The translations under genes and the position numbers were made by a program. Source: Myotis daubentonii (lineage: Eukaryota; Chordata; Mammalia; Chiroptera; Vespertilionidae). From it: 64,000 bases of DNA. How positions within the stretch are numbered: position 1 is the first letter of the stretch; each line of letters opens with the position of its first letter. Location: positions 9,639,645 through 9,703,644 of the forward strand of contig NC_081851.1 of NCBI RefSeq assembly GCF_963259705.1, in the 5' to 3' direction. Under the pieces are notes generated by a model. That model had not been told where the DNA came from, ran no database searches, and worked only from the letters and a program-made list of their open reading frames with translations. Positions 11,581 to 24,214 of the stretch are shown piece after piece.

Positions 11581-12879
11581 ATTAAAAGTAGTCAAGCAAA
11601 ATCAAGTGCATGGTAAGAAACCTGAAAGCTCTACAAAATATTTCCTGATGTCAACACTTTACTCAATAGGTTTAAAAACTCCTATTAATTTTTGAAAGAA
11701 TCTGTGAGCCTTTCCTTAGGCAACCTATTTTGGAATATTTGGGAAACAGATAGCTAAAAAAATTTAAAAAAAGACCCTTTGGTAAAGTTTATTGTTTTGG
11801 TTCCATTTAGATAATAACCCTGTCTATGAGTGGCTATATAAGCCAGGATACAAAGAAACTTAGTAAAAATAGGTTGTGCCCCTCTATTTTAAACATGCAT
11901 TTATATAACTTGTCATTTCATAAAAATAAATTAAGTATTATATGAGCCAAATGTTTCAATTCCACACAAGAGTGGTTTCTGGGACTCTTGGCAGAATGCC
12001 ACTATATTCATTCTTATTTCAAACACAATGTGAAGTCTTTAATGTTAATATACTTGGTGACTATAACGGTTATAAGGCATATACCGTATTAACCCTCCGC
12101 ATCCTTTTCCTGGCCCGGGTCAGCTTTCCTGAGGAGCAGACAGGTGCATTGGTTTCGTGTATCTTGCCCACTTTAAGAGATTGTGGCTGAGTGGAGGCGA
12201 GAGCAGGTCAGAGAGGACTGGGTGCTGGGCACTTGGGTTCAGGGCCTGAGAGTGGCTTTGGCCTGTCATTCTTCCAGGTCCCTGGTCTCTGAGTTCAAGT
12301 GGTGGCTGGGGAGAAAAGCCAAGTGCGAGGTCTAGAGCAGAATAGAAGTCGCACCTGCACCTGGGCTCCTTGCCCCCGCGCCTGTGTCCCTGCGCACCTC
12401 CCTCGGGGGCCACCTCTCAGCCTCGCAGCTCTTCCATCTGAAGCCAGAGGGTTGACTAGCCAGCGGGTGGGGTCCCTGGAACCGCCTCCTGTCAGGAGCC
12501 ACATTCTTCCCCACAGCGCCTGCCTGTCTCCTCCCAACTCCACCAGCCAGCAGAGAGCCCAGCAGTGAGCCACGGGGGTCCCAGCCTGGACCCAGGCCTC
12601 TGGCAGCCACAGCAGAGCCTGATGCCCAGGAGTAGCGGAGTGGCTGACAAATGCCTCCTAAGCCTGTCACTCCCCAGTGGTGTCCTGGGCGTCCGGGGAC
12701 CTCCACAGAGAGCGGCATCTCCTCACTAAAGGGGCTGGGCGGGGGCGGGAGAGAGTCGCTGCCATAACCCGATGACTGTATTCTCGGGGACACCAGAGTG
12801 ACACGTCCCCAGCCCTCACGGGGACTTCGGCTCTGCTCTCCGTCCGCTGCGCTTCTAATCAGAGAATTTCTTCCTGGGC
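11581..12879. other. Unique sequence, AT-rich then GC-rich
   Basis: 11581-12100 is AT-rich with nothing recognisable. 12180-12860 is GC-rich with several overlapping chance ORFs, the longest a 197-codon complement ORF at 12332-12925. No gene could be supported. Confidence 0.4.
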
Positions 12880-13190
12880 CTTGTTTACTGTTGATATTTT
12901 CTGGCTGATTGGAGAGGAATGACATTTTGACAATTTACTGTAGCTGTAAGCGCTGTACAAACAAAAGGTGCTGATGAAAACTGGAACCCATTATTATGTA
13001 AATGACGGCTGAGCGCAGAATCCCTCTCCCAGTCACCATCATCGAGACCAGTTTTACTCAATGATAATAATTTTCATGATTGCAGACTTCAGAGTGATCA
13101 GAAATATGCTTTAGCTGTTGCATTTATCTACTGCCGGTACTTGACCCTTAATTAAATTCTGAAACTTTTTTATATAATAAAGTAAAATAC
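12880..13190. other. Candidate conserved non-coding block
   Basis: Simple-repeat-free, AT-leaning sequence with many homeodomain- and POU-like cores (ACCCATTATTATGTAAATGAC, CAATGATAATAATTTTCATGA, CCTTAATTAAATT). Stops occur in all frames. Probable enhancer-like element by texture. Confidence 0.4.
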
Positions 13191-13889
13191 AGCTGACACT
13201 TCTGTTCAAACAAAGAGGCCCAAACACAGAACTACCAAATAAGATAAAGGTGTGCGGGCTCACCTCGCCGTGTTTACAGTAAACAGGGATTGCGCTGCGT
13301 GTTTTAAAGGCAGCTTCCAGTGTAAAACGCAGATGTGTGTCTTCAGGTCATTTCAGTTCCCTACCTGGGCGCTGCTCTTCAGTGAGGCCACTCTGCTGGC
13401 TCACCTTGCGCCGGTCATCACAACAGCGCTGTTGGGAAGACGTGCGAATGTGCTCTGAAAACCTCCTGCGGGCTCCTCAGGCCTCCCCTCTCAGTGCCTG
13501 CACTGTGCCAAGCCCCAGAACTGCTGCTCATTGAGATCCACGCAGCTTGGTGAGCCTGCGTCCAGTTTTGTAGAGAAATATTTCCTTCAGAAATTTGCTC
13601 TTGTCCTAAAGGAGAAAGTTGAGGCACATTGTAAAACAGCATTCTGGCTCTAATGAAAAACTGATTGGCTAAAACTGAGGCCAAAGTGCCCATGCAGAGA
13701 GCGGCCGCACAGCCCAGCTGCTGGGAGGCAGGGTGGCCGCGGCTGGGCTGCTGGCTGTGCTCTGGGAGCCCTGCTACACTGCAGAGCGTGTGTTTACCGT
13801 GGAGTTTTCTCGCTCTTTCAGGGCACGAAAAAGATCTTCGTTTTCAATATGGTAATACGTAAAAGTCAGCTTAAAGGGAGCGATTGCAT
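13191..13889. other. Unique sequence, no gene seen
   Basis: Moderately GC-rich with only chance ORFs of 65-91 codons. A diverged MIR-like stretch may lie at 13480-13620 but is too weak to call. Confidence 0.35.
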
Positions 13890-14240
13890 GAGCCGTTTTT
13901 AAATTTCCTTAGATACAACCCTTCCTAACCAGGCGGCTGGCAAAGCCAATGAGCTAAGAAGGTAATTACTTAAGTGGATTTCATGAAGAGGAGAAAGATG
14001 ATTGTGCCACATTAAATAACGATTGTGTCCTTAATGATGTGTTGGGCTGTAATGCAAATATCCCTCCAGGGCAGGGCTGGCTGGCGTACCTTCCCAATGC
14101 CTGGGGGGCTGCTGTCCCGCCATCTCGGCACTCAGAGCCCATGCAGAGACCAAGGGGGCGGGATATGCTTTTAGACCATAGTGCCTGCAGCTGCACGGTC
14201 ATTGATAAATTGGCTATGAATTGCTGAAAAACTCATATGA
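13890..14240. other. Candidate conserved non-coding block
   Basis: AT-rich blocks with GGTAATTACTTAAGTGG, ACATTAAATAACGATTG, CCTTAATGATG and TGTAATGCAAATATCC (an octamer-like ATGCAAAT core). No sustained ORF. Confidence 0.35.
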
Positions 14241-14366
14241 ATATACACATTGTTGTAGCTTTATAGCTCGAAAAAAGGAAGGAAGGAAGGAACTGATTGG
14301 AGAGGGAAGACTGCAAGGCCACAGCACAGCTTCCAGAGGTTTCCGTCGAGTATGAAGATGCCTTCT

Positions 14367-14522
14367 GCCCTGGCCAGTGTCACTTGGTGGTTGGAGCATC
14401 GGCCCACACACTGAAGGGTCATGGGTTCGATTTCCGGTCAAGGGCATGTTCCTGGGTTGCAGGTTCCATCCCCAACCCCTGTGGGACGCGTGTGGGAGGC
14501 AACAAATCAATGTGTCTCTCTC

Positions 14523-14588
<66 letters not shown>

Positions 14589-14668
14589 CCACCCTTCCCT
14601 TCCACTCTCTCTAAATATCAATGGAAAAAATATTCTCAGGTAAAGAATACATAAATAAATAAATAAAT
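14367..14668 (+). mobile_element. Ves-type SINE with expanded (TC)n
   Basis: Begins GCCCTGGCCAGTGTCACTTGG, has a B-box-like GGTTCGATTTCC, then GGGAGGCAACAAATCAATG. The internal TC tract is expanded at 14532-14586, and it ends in ATAAATAAATAAATAAAT. No clear target duplication. Confidence 0.85.
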
Positions 14669-15945
14669 GCCCCGTTTATAGGCAATCCAGCAAGATGGTC
14701 CCGAAAAGTGTGAGGGGTGTGAATACAGTAGCCAACATTCATTACTGAAAGAGAACGTTTCTAAAGAGACTGAATGAAGCGTGGTTTCCCGTTTAGGTTA
14801 TCCTAGTACTCTTACAGGAAACAATGCTACAGTGTATCTGACTTTATTCCTTTAGAATGTGTAGTGTTCTGAGAGTCTGTGTCCACTGACTTTATTTAGG
14901 GAGACCAAGGAAGGGCCACTGTAATCGATATTCCCACTATCTGAATTCAGATTCACAGATGTTGCCTAACCTCGGCAGAGGAATTGTCACAGTGATGTTA
15001 ATTTGAGAGAGAAAAAGTGAAATAGAACATGAAAAGGATAATGAAACCAAGGCCATAAATGTCATTGACCAGCTTGGATGATGTTCTAATGGTTATCTTC
15101 CCGATAGCCCATAATAGCATCTCTTTGTAGACATGCACATTGAGTCTTTCCAATGCCATTTATTTTCTGATGTTAAAATTAATAAATGTGATTTAAAGTG
15201 ATATCACTCACACAAAATGTACAAGGTACAATCAGCAGTAGAAATGTGGGGAAAACTTTGCACTAAGTCCCTCCATGTGATTAGCATTTAACCCATTTCA
15301 GAGAGCAGAAGTAAGATACCTAAGTCAGAGAACTCTCTGAAGCTTCTCTAAGTTAAATATATTTGAGAATTAAAATGAATAAATCTCTTACTCTCTACTT
15401 TTTCGTTTGTGTGTTTGTTTTATTCATGGAATGAAGACATCTGGATAAGAGTAGACTACTGAAATAGAGATGTGGGTACCACAGGGAGACCAGGATCTAT
15501 AGCTCAGGTTCAGAGATACTGTGTTATTGTCACAAAATCAAACTTTGGAAATAATTATCACAAATTCCAGTGCCATAGTCACGAACAAAGTGCCTGAGAT
15601 GGCAAACAGTGACCTACAGACCTAAGGACACCGCCTTTGAGATGAGCAGGAGGAGGAGGTGGTTGCAGATACTGGGTCCTGCTGAGCATCCACCAGGTGC
15701 TGCCTCCTGGCGCAGCCTTCCTGGGAGGCCTGCGTGTGACACAGGCGATTGATCGGATCCCACAGGAGGCCGCCTCAGTCTCCCACCCTCTCGGAGCTGT
15801 GACTGACCCGTGCCTGATGGATTCCAAAACAAGAGCTGTTCCCAGCACATCCTGACCCCCAGGTGAGAGACCAGTCGATGCTGATGTCAGATGCAACAAC
15901 AGAGCCTCCACCAGGCGCTGCAGGTGACCCCAGGAGAAAGCAAGC
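14669..15945. other. Unique sequence, no gene seen
   Basis: AT-rich to about 15580, then GC-richer with a 131-codon complement ORF at 15579-15974. That ORF runs into the neighbouring SINE, so it is a chance ORF. Confidence 0.45.
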
Positions 15946-15959
15946 CACAGTGCAGATGG

Positions 15960-16172
15960 CTGCCTGGCCAGCATGGCTCAATGGTTGAGCATCCACCTAT
16001 TAACCGGGAGTTATTCAATTCCCAGTCAGGGTACATGCCTGGGTTTCTGGCCCGATCTTCTGTGGGGGCAGCCGATCAATGATTCTCTCTCTTCAATGAT
16101 GTTTTTATCTCTCTCCCTCTCCCTTCTTCTACTCTGAAATCAATAAAAAATTATATTTAAAAAAAAAAAAAA
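15960..16172 (+). mobile_element. Ves SINE with imperfect target duplication
   Basis: Head CCTGGCCAGCATGGCTCAATG, GGCAGCCGATCAATGATTC in the body, TCTCTC block, and AAATCAATAAAAAATTATAT plus poly-A at the end. The flanks CACAGTGCAGATGG (15946-15959) and CACAGGACAGATGG (16173-16186) are a diverged duplication. Confidence 0.9.
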
Positions 16173-16594
16173 CACAGGACAGATGGTAACACAGGACACC
16201 TTTAATCTCGAATATCCTTTTTAAACCAGTATGAGAAGCTCATACTAGACAACAGTCTATTTTCTGCAAATCTTTTGTGCTGAACTCTACATAGTTAAGA
16301 TTTTTGTGTCCATTTTACAGAGAAGAAAAATAAGTGCAGAAAATAAGTGATTTATCCAAAGCCATGAGGCTGAAAGCTGTGACCCGTAGGTGAGATGGAG
16401 AAAAGCCCGGGCGGGTGTGGGGGGGAGGGAGGGGCGTTTCTGCCTCCTTCACGATGGCTGATTCTCAAGTCGGCTCCCAGTTTGGCTGTTGTGATGGTCT
16501 AGTGAGGCTTTGGGGTGGGAAGAGCCACGTGTGGTGCACAGTGTGCAAACTGCCTTGAAATACCGCGAACGTGCTTTTTTTTAAAGACAAAATC

Positions 16595-16860
16595 CATCCG
16601 AATAATAAGTGCCAACTATCAGTGTTATTTGGAGCATATCATGTCCCAGGCACTGTTCTCAGGGTTTGATATACATTCACTTCTAAAAGCAATCATAGCA
16701 GTTAGGCAGTGTCATTTCCATCACCCATTTACAGAGGAGGAAACTGAGCCACCGAAGGTGACACGCTGGAGGCTAGGCAGTCGGAGAGTGGAGGGCCAGG
16801 ACCTGAACCCTGGGTGGCCCCCGAGCCTGGACCCCTGAGCCACACTGCCTCCTGCAAAAG
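16595..16860 (-). mobile_element. MIR SINE, antisense
   Basis: Reads as the MIR complement: CCCAGGCACTGTTCTCAG, then CATCACCCATTTACAGAGGAG, GAAACTGAGCCACCGAAGG and GGACCTGAACCCTGGGTGG, ending CACACTGCCTCC. Confidence 0.8.
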
Positions 16861-16869
16861 CAATGACAG

Positions 16870-18219
16870 TGGGTTAGAGTAGCCCACCCAGACCGTGAGC
16901 AGCATGGAGCTTACAAACATGGACTAAAACCCTACTGTGAATGGGCGGAAGTATTCATTCTTTTTAGTCCAACCTATTTGGATATTTTTATTTTCTCATG
17001 ATGCATGAACAGAATTCAAATGAATGTCCACAAGATGTGCCTCCGTCCCTGAGGTGGAAATACAGGAAGATGCAGACTTAGTTTCAATGATATCTAGGCT
17101 TGTACGTAACAGCACCATATTTAATGTTTCTGTATCAGAGCTAAGTTTATTATCTAACACTTCGATGTCAATGAGCCAATTCATGTAAAGGATACTTGCC
17201 CCAATTGTTTTTTTATTATTCCTGAAGCATTTATGAAAAGACATAATAGTATTATAATAAAATACCAGTGGAAAATACAAAAATATTTTGGGTGACATTA
17301 TAAATTATAGTACTCACTCAAAACATTTGAGAAAGTAAACTTTTCCATCTTTAAGTGCTTTCTGAATTCCTCTGAGTGTGACTGTGTTTCTGGAGCACGC
17401 GACAATGTGCTTCCTGCTTCGGGACCGAGGAGCCATCTGGGCTGGCCCTGTGACCACCCGGCCTCCACGGGGATGAGTGGCGAACGCCCTGGCCCCAGGG
17501 CTGGCCTTCATAGTGTCCCTGCTCTTCAGGGCAGGGTACAGGACCTTCTGATTGGAGCATGGGGTTCATTTGCACAGGTCTGGTATAGAGACTTGTAATG
17601 TATGTTTACAGCTTTTAGTACATATTTATTGAGAAGCACTGCATACCTAACCTGTGCACTCCCTGGAGTCCCCAGCATGATGACATGGGATGACCCAGGA
17701 AGAGGCGTGGCCTTGGGTCAGCAGGTCTCCCCAGCCAGGGACAATTTCAGGAGAGGCTGACAGCTGAGAGCTATCTGCTTGCACCATGCTCAGTTGGCAG
17801 GAGGAGGGATGTGGGAAGCACAGCATCATGTCCAGTCCAGCCACTCTCAGAGCAGGAAAAGATCTTAGCGTACCTGAGTCCGTGGCCCCTCAGGGACGGA
17901 CTCACTCCCACAGTGCCCTGGTAGGCCATCTAGTTTCTAGCAATGACAGTGGGTTAGAGTAGCCCACTTCTAAGAGCACACTTCTAAGAGCAGGTTCTCA
18001 ATGTTGGGAAGCTCTCGTTGTTACTTGGTTTTTCCTTCTATTGAGCCACATCTTCTAGGTAGAAATTGATTCTTGACAATAACAATTATATTGACAAATT
18101 ATCGGCAGTGTAGTTGAAACCAGGAAAGAGTGGTATGTTTGTGCCAATTCATTTAGACCAAGGACTAAAATAATGGGCTGCACTCATTTTCTTTAACTTA
18201 TTCTACAAATTCTTCTTCA
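16870..18219. other. Unique sequence with a duplicated 27-mer
   Basis: No gene seen. A 27-bp word starting CAATGACAGTGGGTTAGAGT is at 16861-16887 and again, identical, at 17941-17967. Directly after the second copy, CACTTCTAAGAGCA is tandemly doubled (about 17965-17991). Confidence 0.5.
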
Positions 18220-18690
18220 GGGTAGTCGGAGTGATCTTTTTAAACAAACCCAAACCCACAAGCCTGCTCTCTTCTGGAGCCTGATCATGGTAGCCCTCAC
18301 CTCCTGCCCTCACTCTCCCTAGGATGCTTTGTCTACCCCATCTACCGCTGCACACACTTGCACCTCATCAGCTTCAGACTTAACACTTCTGGCTCATCCC
18401 CCAGGCTGATAAGGCTCCATTTAAATCCCAGCTTCTCAGAAAGGCTTCCTGACACACCCATCTCAGGAAGCTCCTCGCTCTCCACACTCTCATCCTGCCT
18501 GCTTTCTCTTCATGGCCCTTATTAACTCCTGGTAAGGAGCATGTGTGTGCGTGCGTGCGTGCGTGCGTGTGTGTGTGTGTTGAAGTTTTGTTCACCACTA
18601 TATCTCTAAGCTCTCAGAACAGTTCCTAGCATATAGGAAACTTCAAATAAATATTTGTTGAGTGAGGGACAGATGAAAAATGAAATCAAT
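18220..18690 (+). mobile_element. LINE L2 3' end
   Basis: Matches the L2 3' region: TTCTCAGAAAGGCTTCCTGA, CATGGCCCTTATTAACTCC, TTGTTCACCACTATATCTC, AGAACAGTTCCTAGCATATAG and AATAAATATTTGTTGAGTGA. A TG/CG microsatellite (18541-18580) replaces part of it. Confidence 0.8.
18541..18580. repeat. (TG/CG)n microsatellite
   Basis: TGTG units with interspersed GTGCGTGC repeats, inside the L2 relic. Confidence 0.85.
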
Positions 18691-18877
18691 GAATAAATAG
18701 AAGCTTGCCAAAAAGTTACAGGTAATATAGTCTGTAAGTTACTAAAATTTTCAAGGAGAGGATAATATTGCATTTCATTTCCACCAAATGAAAATTATCC
18801 AATAAATGGAAGTAAAAATGTTTATTTTACTGAGTTCTAATCACAGCAAAGAGAATTTATATCTCAGTTAATTTATA

Positions 18878-19005
18878 GATACCATACTGTAAATTCCTTG
18901 AGGCTATGGACCAGGTTTTCATCCATTTTTATCCCCCACATCCTCCAGCCTGGTACCACCAACATATTAGGCACCCACTAAGTGTTTGTTGAACTTAATT
19001 AATTT
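18878..19005 (+). mobile_element. L2 3'-end fragment
   Basis: CTGTAAATTCCTTGAGGCTA, CCAGCCTGGTACCACCAAC and TAAGTGTTTGTTGAACTTAA follow the last 120 bp of L2. Confidence 0.6.
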
Positions 19006-19992
19006 AGCATACAGCTAGACCTCATGAGTAAAAATAACAAAATGACTTCAGTCTCCTGTCTCTGTCTCCTGTCTCTGTCATAAATGGAGAAGTCTAGTCT
19101 GTTTCAAGTGACATTACTTTTTTCTTGATCATCTTTAATAGTATTAGAGTAGTGTTCCAATTTTCTCAATGTGTTTATAGATGTAGAGGTGAAAAAAAAA
19201 CATTAAATATTGCATTGCTATTTAAGAGGCTTTCCTAACTTTCACAGGAATGAAAGGCCCATTCAGAAGGACTCGCCGGGGAACAGCATTTATGGGTGGC
19301 TGTGTCTCAGCCCGCAGTGGGCAGAGGTGCTGTCTCGCCCATCCAGAGGAATGCTCAGACACACGTGGCTGTTGGAGGGAGGTGGTGTGGCGTTTGGCTG
19401 GGCGCCTTTATTTTAGTTTGGTAAACCAGCCACTCTACCTCCTTTTGAGAGATTGGTACAGCATGTCTTGAAGCAAGTAAGTGACTGACCCTGATTTTCC
19501 TCTTTTGGGATAATAAACACTTCCCCAGGAATGCTGAGAGCAGTGAGCCCTTTACCACTGCATGGCATGCCTCCCTCCACAACTGTGGGACATGGTGTCC
19601 ATGGGGATCAACTGGTCAACGAGGGGCAGAAGATGTTCTAACGTGGACAATCATACTGGCATTGGAAGCATTCTACCCCATTCAAACATGAACCAAATCC
19701 AGGCCAAGTCTCTCACCACCCACCGCCTGGGGAAATGAGGACAGGAGGGTAACAGAGAGGCAGGAAGAGCAGGACAGAGCAGGGCCCCGAGGGGCAGCAG
19801 TGGGCCCTGTGTCCTGTGTCTTTGTAAAGTCCTAAACCATGTTTCACTTTTAAATATTATTTCTCCTTTTTATTATAATAAAGATAACTCATGCTTTTAA
19901 CATAAAACTATAGGCAATACAATCATGCACATAAAAGTAGAATAAAACCGTTTGTAGTCCTACCACATGCAGATCAGCACTCCTTTTTCATT
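19006..19992. other. Unique sequence, no gene seen
   Basis: Only short chance ORFs. A direct duplication TCTCCTGTCTCTGTC occurs near 19052-19080. The AT-rich 19850-19980 may be an old repeat I cannot name. Confidence 0.4.
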
Positions 19993-20198
19993 GTCGTTAA
20001 ATTTGTTATTGATTTATTTTAGAGAGAGAAGGAAGGAAGAGAACAAGAGACAGACAGAGAAAGAATTACATCGATTTTCTGTTTCAGTTATTTATGCATT
20101 CATTGTTTGATCCTTGTATGTGCACTAAGTGGGAATCGAACCCACAACCTTTAAGTATCAGGATAATGCTCTAATCAACTGAGCTACCCAATCAGGGA
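19993..20198 (-). mobile_element. tRNA-derived SINE (Ves-related), antisense
   Basis: The tail lies on the left (TTATTGATTTATTTTAGAGAG). The head lies on the right: TGGGAATCGAACCCACAACC, the complement of a B box, and CAACTGAGCTACCCAATCAG, the complement of an A box. It is more diverged than the other copies, so probably an older subfamily. Confidence 0.75.
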
Positions 20199-20369
20199 TA
20201 ATAAACACTTCTTAATCTATTTATATGGATGTTGTAAATATCTTTCTATATAATATAGTTAATTTCTATTAATTAATAACTGACTGTTAATCATTTAAGA
20301 ATTCGATATTTCTATAGTATTCTTGAAAAAGAATTAATCATCATACTTGGCATTTCTGTATATTTTTTG

Positions 20370-21110
20370 ACCCATCAATTCAATGAATTTTTTCAGTACC
20401 TACTATGTTCCAAGAAATATTCCACAACCTTGTGATACAAAATGAGAAGGCATTGTCCTTGTCCTCACGCAGATCCAAATGAGAAAAATCATCACAGTTC
20501 AGTGAATTATGATTCCATGAGTAGTTGCATTGTGCTTAGCCAGAGACTGAGATTTTCAAGATGTGATAAATGAACTCAGTATTGATGAGTAAGAGGCAGT
20601 TAATAGGGAAAGAATTTAGGGGGATGGAACCAGGATGTGCAAAGACATGGAGCTGAGAGTACACATTGTGCATTTGACGAGTAATCAGATCAGAAGACCT
20701 GGAGCACAGAAGGTGGGAAACAATGTGGGGGAGGTAGGGATGGATTGTGCTAAAAAATATAGGCTTTGTCAGGCATGTGACTCTGAGGGTCTGACAAGCC
20801 CATATTGACATTCATTAAGACTACTCTGATCGGGGGAGACTAGAAGCATGACAGTAATGAAGGACTTACCTGAGCCCAGGCTATGAGAGCTCCCGAGGAC
20901 CCGGTACCAAGGCAATCATGCTGGAGGTAGCAAGGAAAGGGAGGAGATGAGAAGGAGTTGGGCTGGAGAGGGGTCATGTCAGGCATCAAGGCAGTGAGTA
21001 GAACACAGGGGACAGGAGCCAGCCTTCTGGGGGAAATGATTAACAAGACTTGAGGGGCCTGAGTGCCAGGCTCACTGGATAACCAATTGCAAACCAAGGA
21101 AAGGACGTTA
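20370..21110 (+). mobile_element. Ancient mammalian interspersed repeat, family uncertain
   Basis: Begins TCAGTACCTACTATGTTCC and later has GGGATGGAACCAGGATGTGC and AGACTACTCTGATCGGGGG. This matches the order of a long ancient mammalian repeat (CTACTATGTGCCAG... GATCACTCTGGC...). I recognise the pattern but not the family name with certainty. Confidence 0.4.
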
Positions 21111-21350
21111 GAACTTGGTCACATGAACTGAGCTCTACAAGAATGAGTAAAACATTGGGACCTGGTGACCATGCAGGTGTTTGAGTCACAACCCAAGACT
21201 CACAGGCCACCAGGCATATGGTAGCCAGACTATTTTTCCCATCTTGACTTCCTCTCAAAATGTCCACCTTTACAAAAATTACTGTGCAAATGCTGCTTCC
21301 CAGTTCTTTCTGTATTTCACTACTCATATTTCACCTAATTCCATCAAAGG

Positions 21351-21457
<107 letters not shown>

Positions 21458-21674
21458 TCTCTTAAAACTACTTTCTCCTTTCCAATTATTGTAAATGATC
21501 ATTTTTCTATTCTCTCTCATTCTTCGGTTTACTTGTATTCCGTACAGGGGTCTTACCACCTTTTCCTGGAACAAGACTGACTGTATATGTAGGTATCATG
21601 GAGAGCTGAAACGGGAGAGGACATGAGTTTGATAGAGCAATTAAAAATATTACCATTATAAATTTCATCAGAAG

Positions 21675-21676
<2 letters not shown>

Positions 21677-21712
<36 letters not shown>
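21677..21712. repeat. (CA)n microsatellite
   Basis: About 18 uninterrupted AC units. Confidence 0.95.
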
Positions 21713-21714
<2 letters not shown>

Positions 21715-24214
21715 CTACAATCTCACCTTTTAAAATTAAACCTGCATTTCCTCAAGCATTAGTGTTTAAGATCAAACCTTTAAAATGATTTCCTAGTTAA
21801 TTTTATCACCTCATCATGTTTCTACTTGGTTCAACTTATCAGCACAGCAACTGTGGCTGGCATGTCACCGCATGTAGCTGGTCAGCCATGAAGTTGTCAT
21901 GGATTACACAAACTTTCATGGTTCAGACTAGAACATAATCACTATTTGTAACACATTCCTTTGGGATAATCTATGCTAATACCCCAAGCAACATGCTTCA
22001 AATTAGCATGTAGAAGTTACCTGCTTATAATTTGAAGTTTCCTAAATAGAGGCAGATGGAGATACATGTAAATAGATCTGGATAGAACTCTAGATGTACG
22101 ATATAATTGTGTTCGAGCTGAAGATAATGTTCCACAGCAGGGTACATTAGCACATTTCTGATTTATCCATATGTTTAACATCCATTGCAAAAATCTAATC
22201 ATTAGTTGAAGAAAACCTATGTCTCAATCAGAAAATTTTCTATATGGATATTGTTCACTGAGCTTGGATTCTCTAAAGGAACGGCAAGATCTGTGCAGCT
22301 CATGAATTTCAAACATAGTCTCATTTGCTGATGGCCACTTGTCAACAGTGGAGTAACTTTAAGGTAAACCAAATCTTACAAAAATTAGAAGGAAGCATAA
22401 TAAATCAAACTGTTAACTTGTTCTTTCCTATCACAGATTAATCCTAAATATTATAAGCAGGAATTAGGAAAAGCATGCCCCAATGTATATCTGTAAAAGA
22501 TCAGTGCCCCATGCGATGGTAGTTTTTCTACTTAAGGAAGGCCGGTTGCCTGGGCTGGGGCTGGCTGAGTCCATGGCTGTCCGTCCCTTTTCCCCAGAGC
22601 TTCCTGGAGGCCTTCCTGTGCTGGCATGTGTTGTGAATGTCTAAGGAGGGGGGCAATTTCTCAAACGTATTTGTGCCTTAGCGATTGGTGGTAGAGCTCT
22701 GGAACTCACATGGCAGAGCGCTGACCTCAGGATGGGGAAACCGTCCCGGTGGAAATCCTGGTCCTTTCTAACTGCACTTCAGGCCTGAAATGGCTGCAGG
22801 ATCCCAGGTGTCCAGGAGTGAGTCACCACAGTTTGTTGCAAATGCGAGTCTGAGAAACAAGAGACAAAGCAAGCAGTCACCACACTCATACCTTTCAAAC
22901 AAATGTAAAGGAAAGAGAGAAAAATTAAGGAAAGCTCACTAGAGCTTCTATTTATTTTTAAGCTTGGTGTTGGAGAGGGGCTGCGAATGGGAACATGGAC
23001 GAGAGAAGGAGGGGTCTTTGTAGCACCAGAAGAACCTCGAAGGCCCAGAGTAATGAGATGCCTCCACCCAGCTAACCTGCTCTCTCCACGCGGGGTAACA
23101 AACACTGAGAGCCGGGTGGCCATGGGCACCTTGGGGGCACGGGCCCGTTTGGCCACAGCTGTGGAGATCCCCTCAGACACTCAGCGTGCCTCCACCCAGG
23201 CTGGGTCTTTCCCTCTGAAAGCAGACCCTATTGTTCCACACTGAGTGTGCTTTACATTTGGAATCAATATTTAATTCATTGCGCTAACCCTGAAAGCCCA
23301 CGCTGGCAAGGGGACTCTAAATTTATGTTTTAATTCGCTGACCATTTCATCAAAAGGTAGACACGGTGTCTGTGGTTTAGAACTCTGAAATAAGCCCTCT
23401 ATGAGGAAAAAAGAAAGTGCCAGGCACACAGAGCCCATTCATGCAGCTGTGTGGTGTCTCTGCCTGTCAGAGGAGAGACTGTGGGGTGTAACACAGGGAG
23501 ACTTTACGCCGGCCTCGTGTCCATCGAGTGAAGGCCGTGCACACGCTGTTCCTCTGAATGGGAACTTGGGGTGTGGCTACTGACTTTTGGGAGGGGGAAT
23601 TTTTTGCATTCAGACTTCTCTGGATGTTAAATAAAAATACCACACACATGAGAAAGAAAGTTTGCAGAGGAAATTTTGTAGGAAACATTTTTTAAGTAAG
23701 TATGTAAACCCCAGTACTCTGAATTAAATTATAGAAGACACTCCTTGTTGGAAAGGAAATCAGAAGCGGTTGCTAATGGTGGCATAGGAGGGGAACAGTT
23801 GCCAGTGCTTTGAAGGGAGGATTCAGCAAAATCCATGAGTTATTCATATTCAACCAAAACCCTGACTTCCTTATATCCAGGCTCGGAAATAAAAGCTAAC
23901 CATGGTTTTGGCTCTCCTCAGTTGAACCCTTGGATCGGTCAATGAGTAGTACACAGGGCCCTGTCCACACTGGCCACACACTAAGCCGAAGGCACAGCCA
24001 CCCTAGAGACAGGTGTTTCGGGGAAAGTGGGGGGTCACTGACAGCCTGTCCCCATCATTGTGAGCCTGGCACCCATCCGGAGGCTGCACTCTGCTCTGAG
24101 AGGCTAGAAACCCAGTCTTCCAGAGTGATGACTTCCAGTTTACAGCCTTCATTTGTTATATTTCCTCATAGCTGTTGTGTTGAGATTAACTGCATAAATG
24201 GTCTGCAGCTGTCT
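21713..24214. other. Unique sequence, no gene seen
   Basis: AT-rich to about 22500, then mixed. The 133-codon complement ORF at 22779-23180 shows no domain or splice context. Confidence 0.45.

Noticed and set aside
12332..12925. 197-codon complement ORF in GC-rich DNA
   Set aside because: No recognisable domain, no splice context, and overlapping ORFs on both strands, as expected by chance in GC-rich sequence.
14214..14654. ORFs with Arg-Glu or Ser-Leu repeats
   Set aside because: Translations of the expanded (TC)n inside a Ves SINE.
20100..20198. Possible tRNA gene on the complement
   Set aside because: The A- and B-box-like words belong to the head of an antisense SINE with its tail at 19993; similar heads recur in the other Ves copies.
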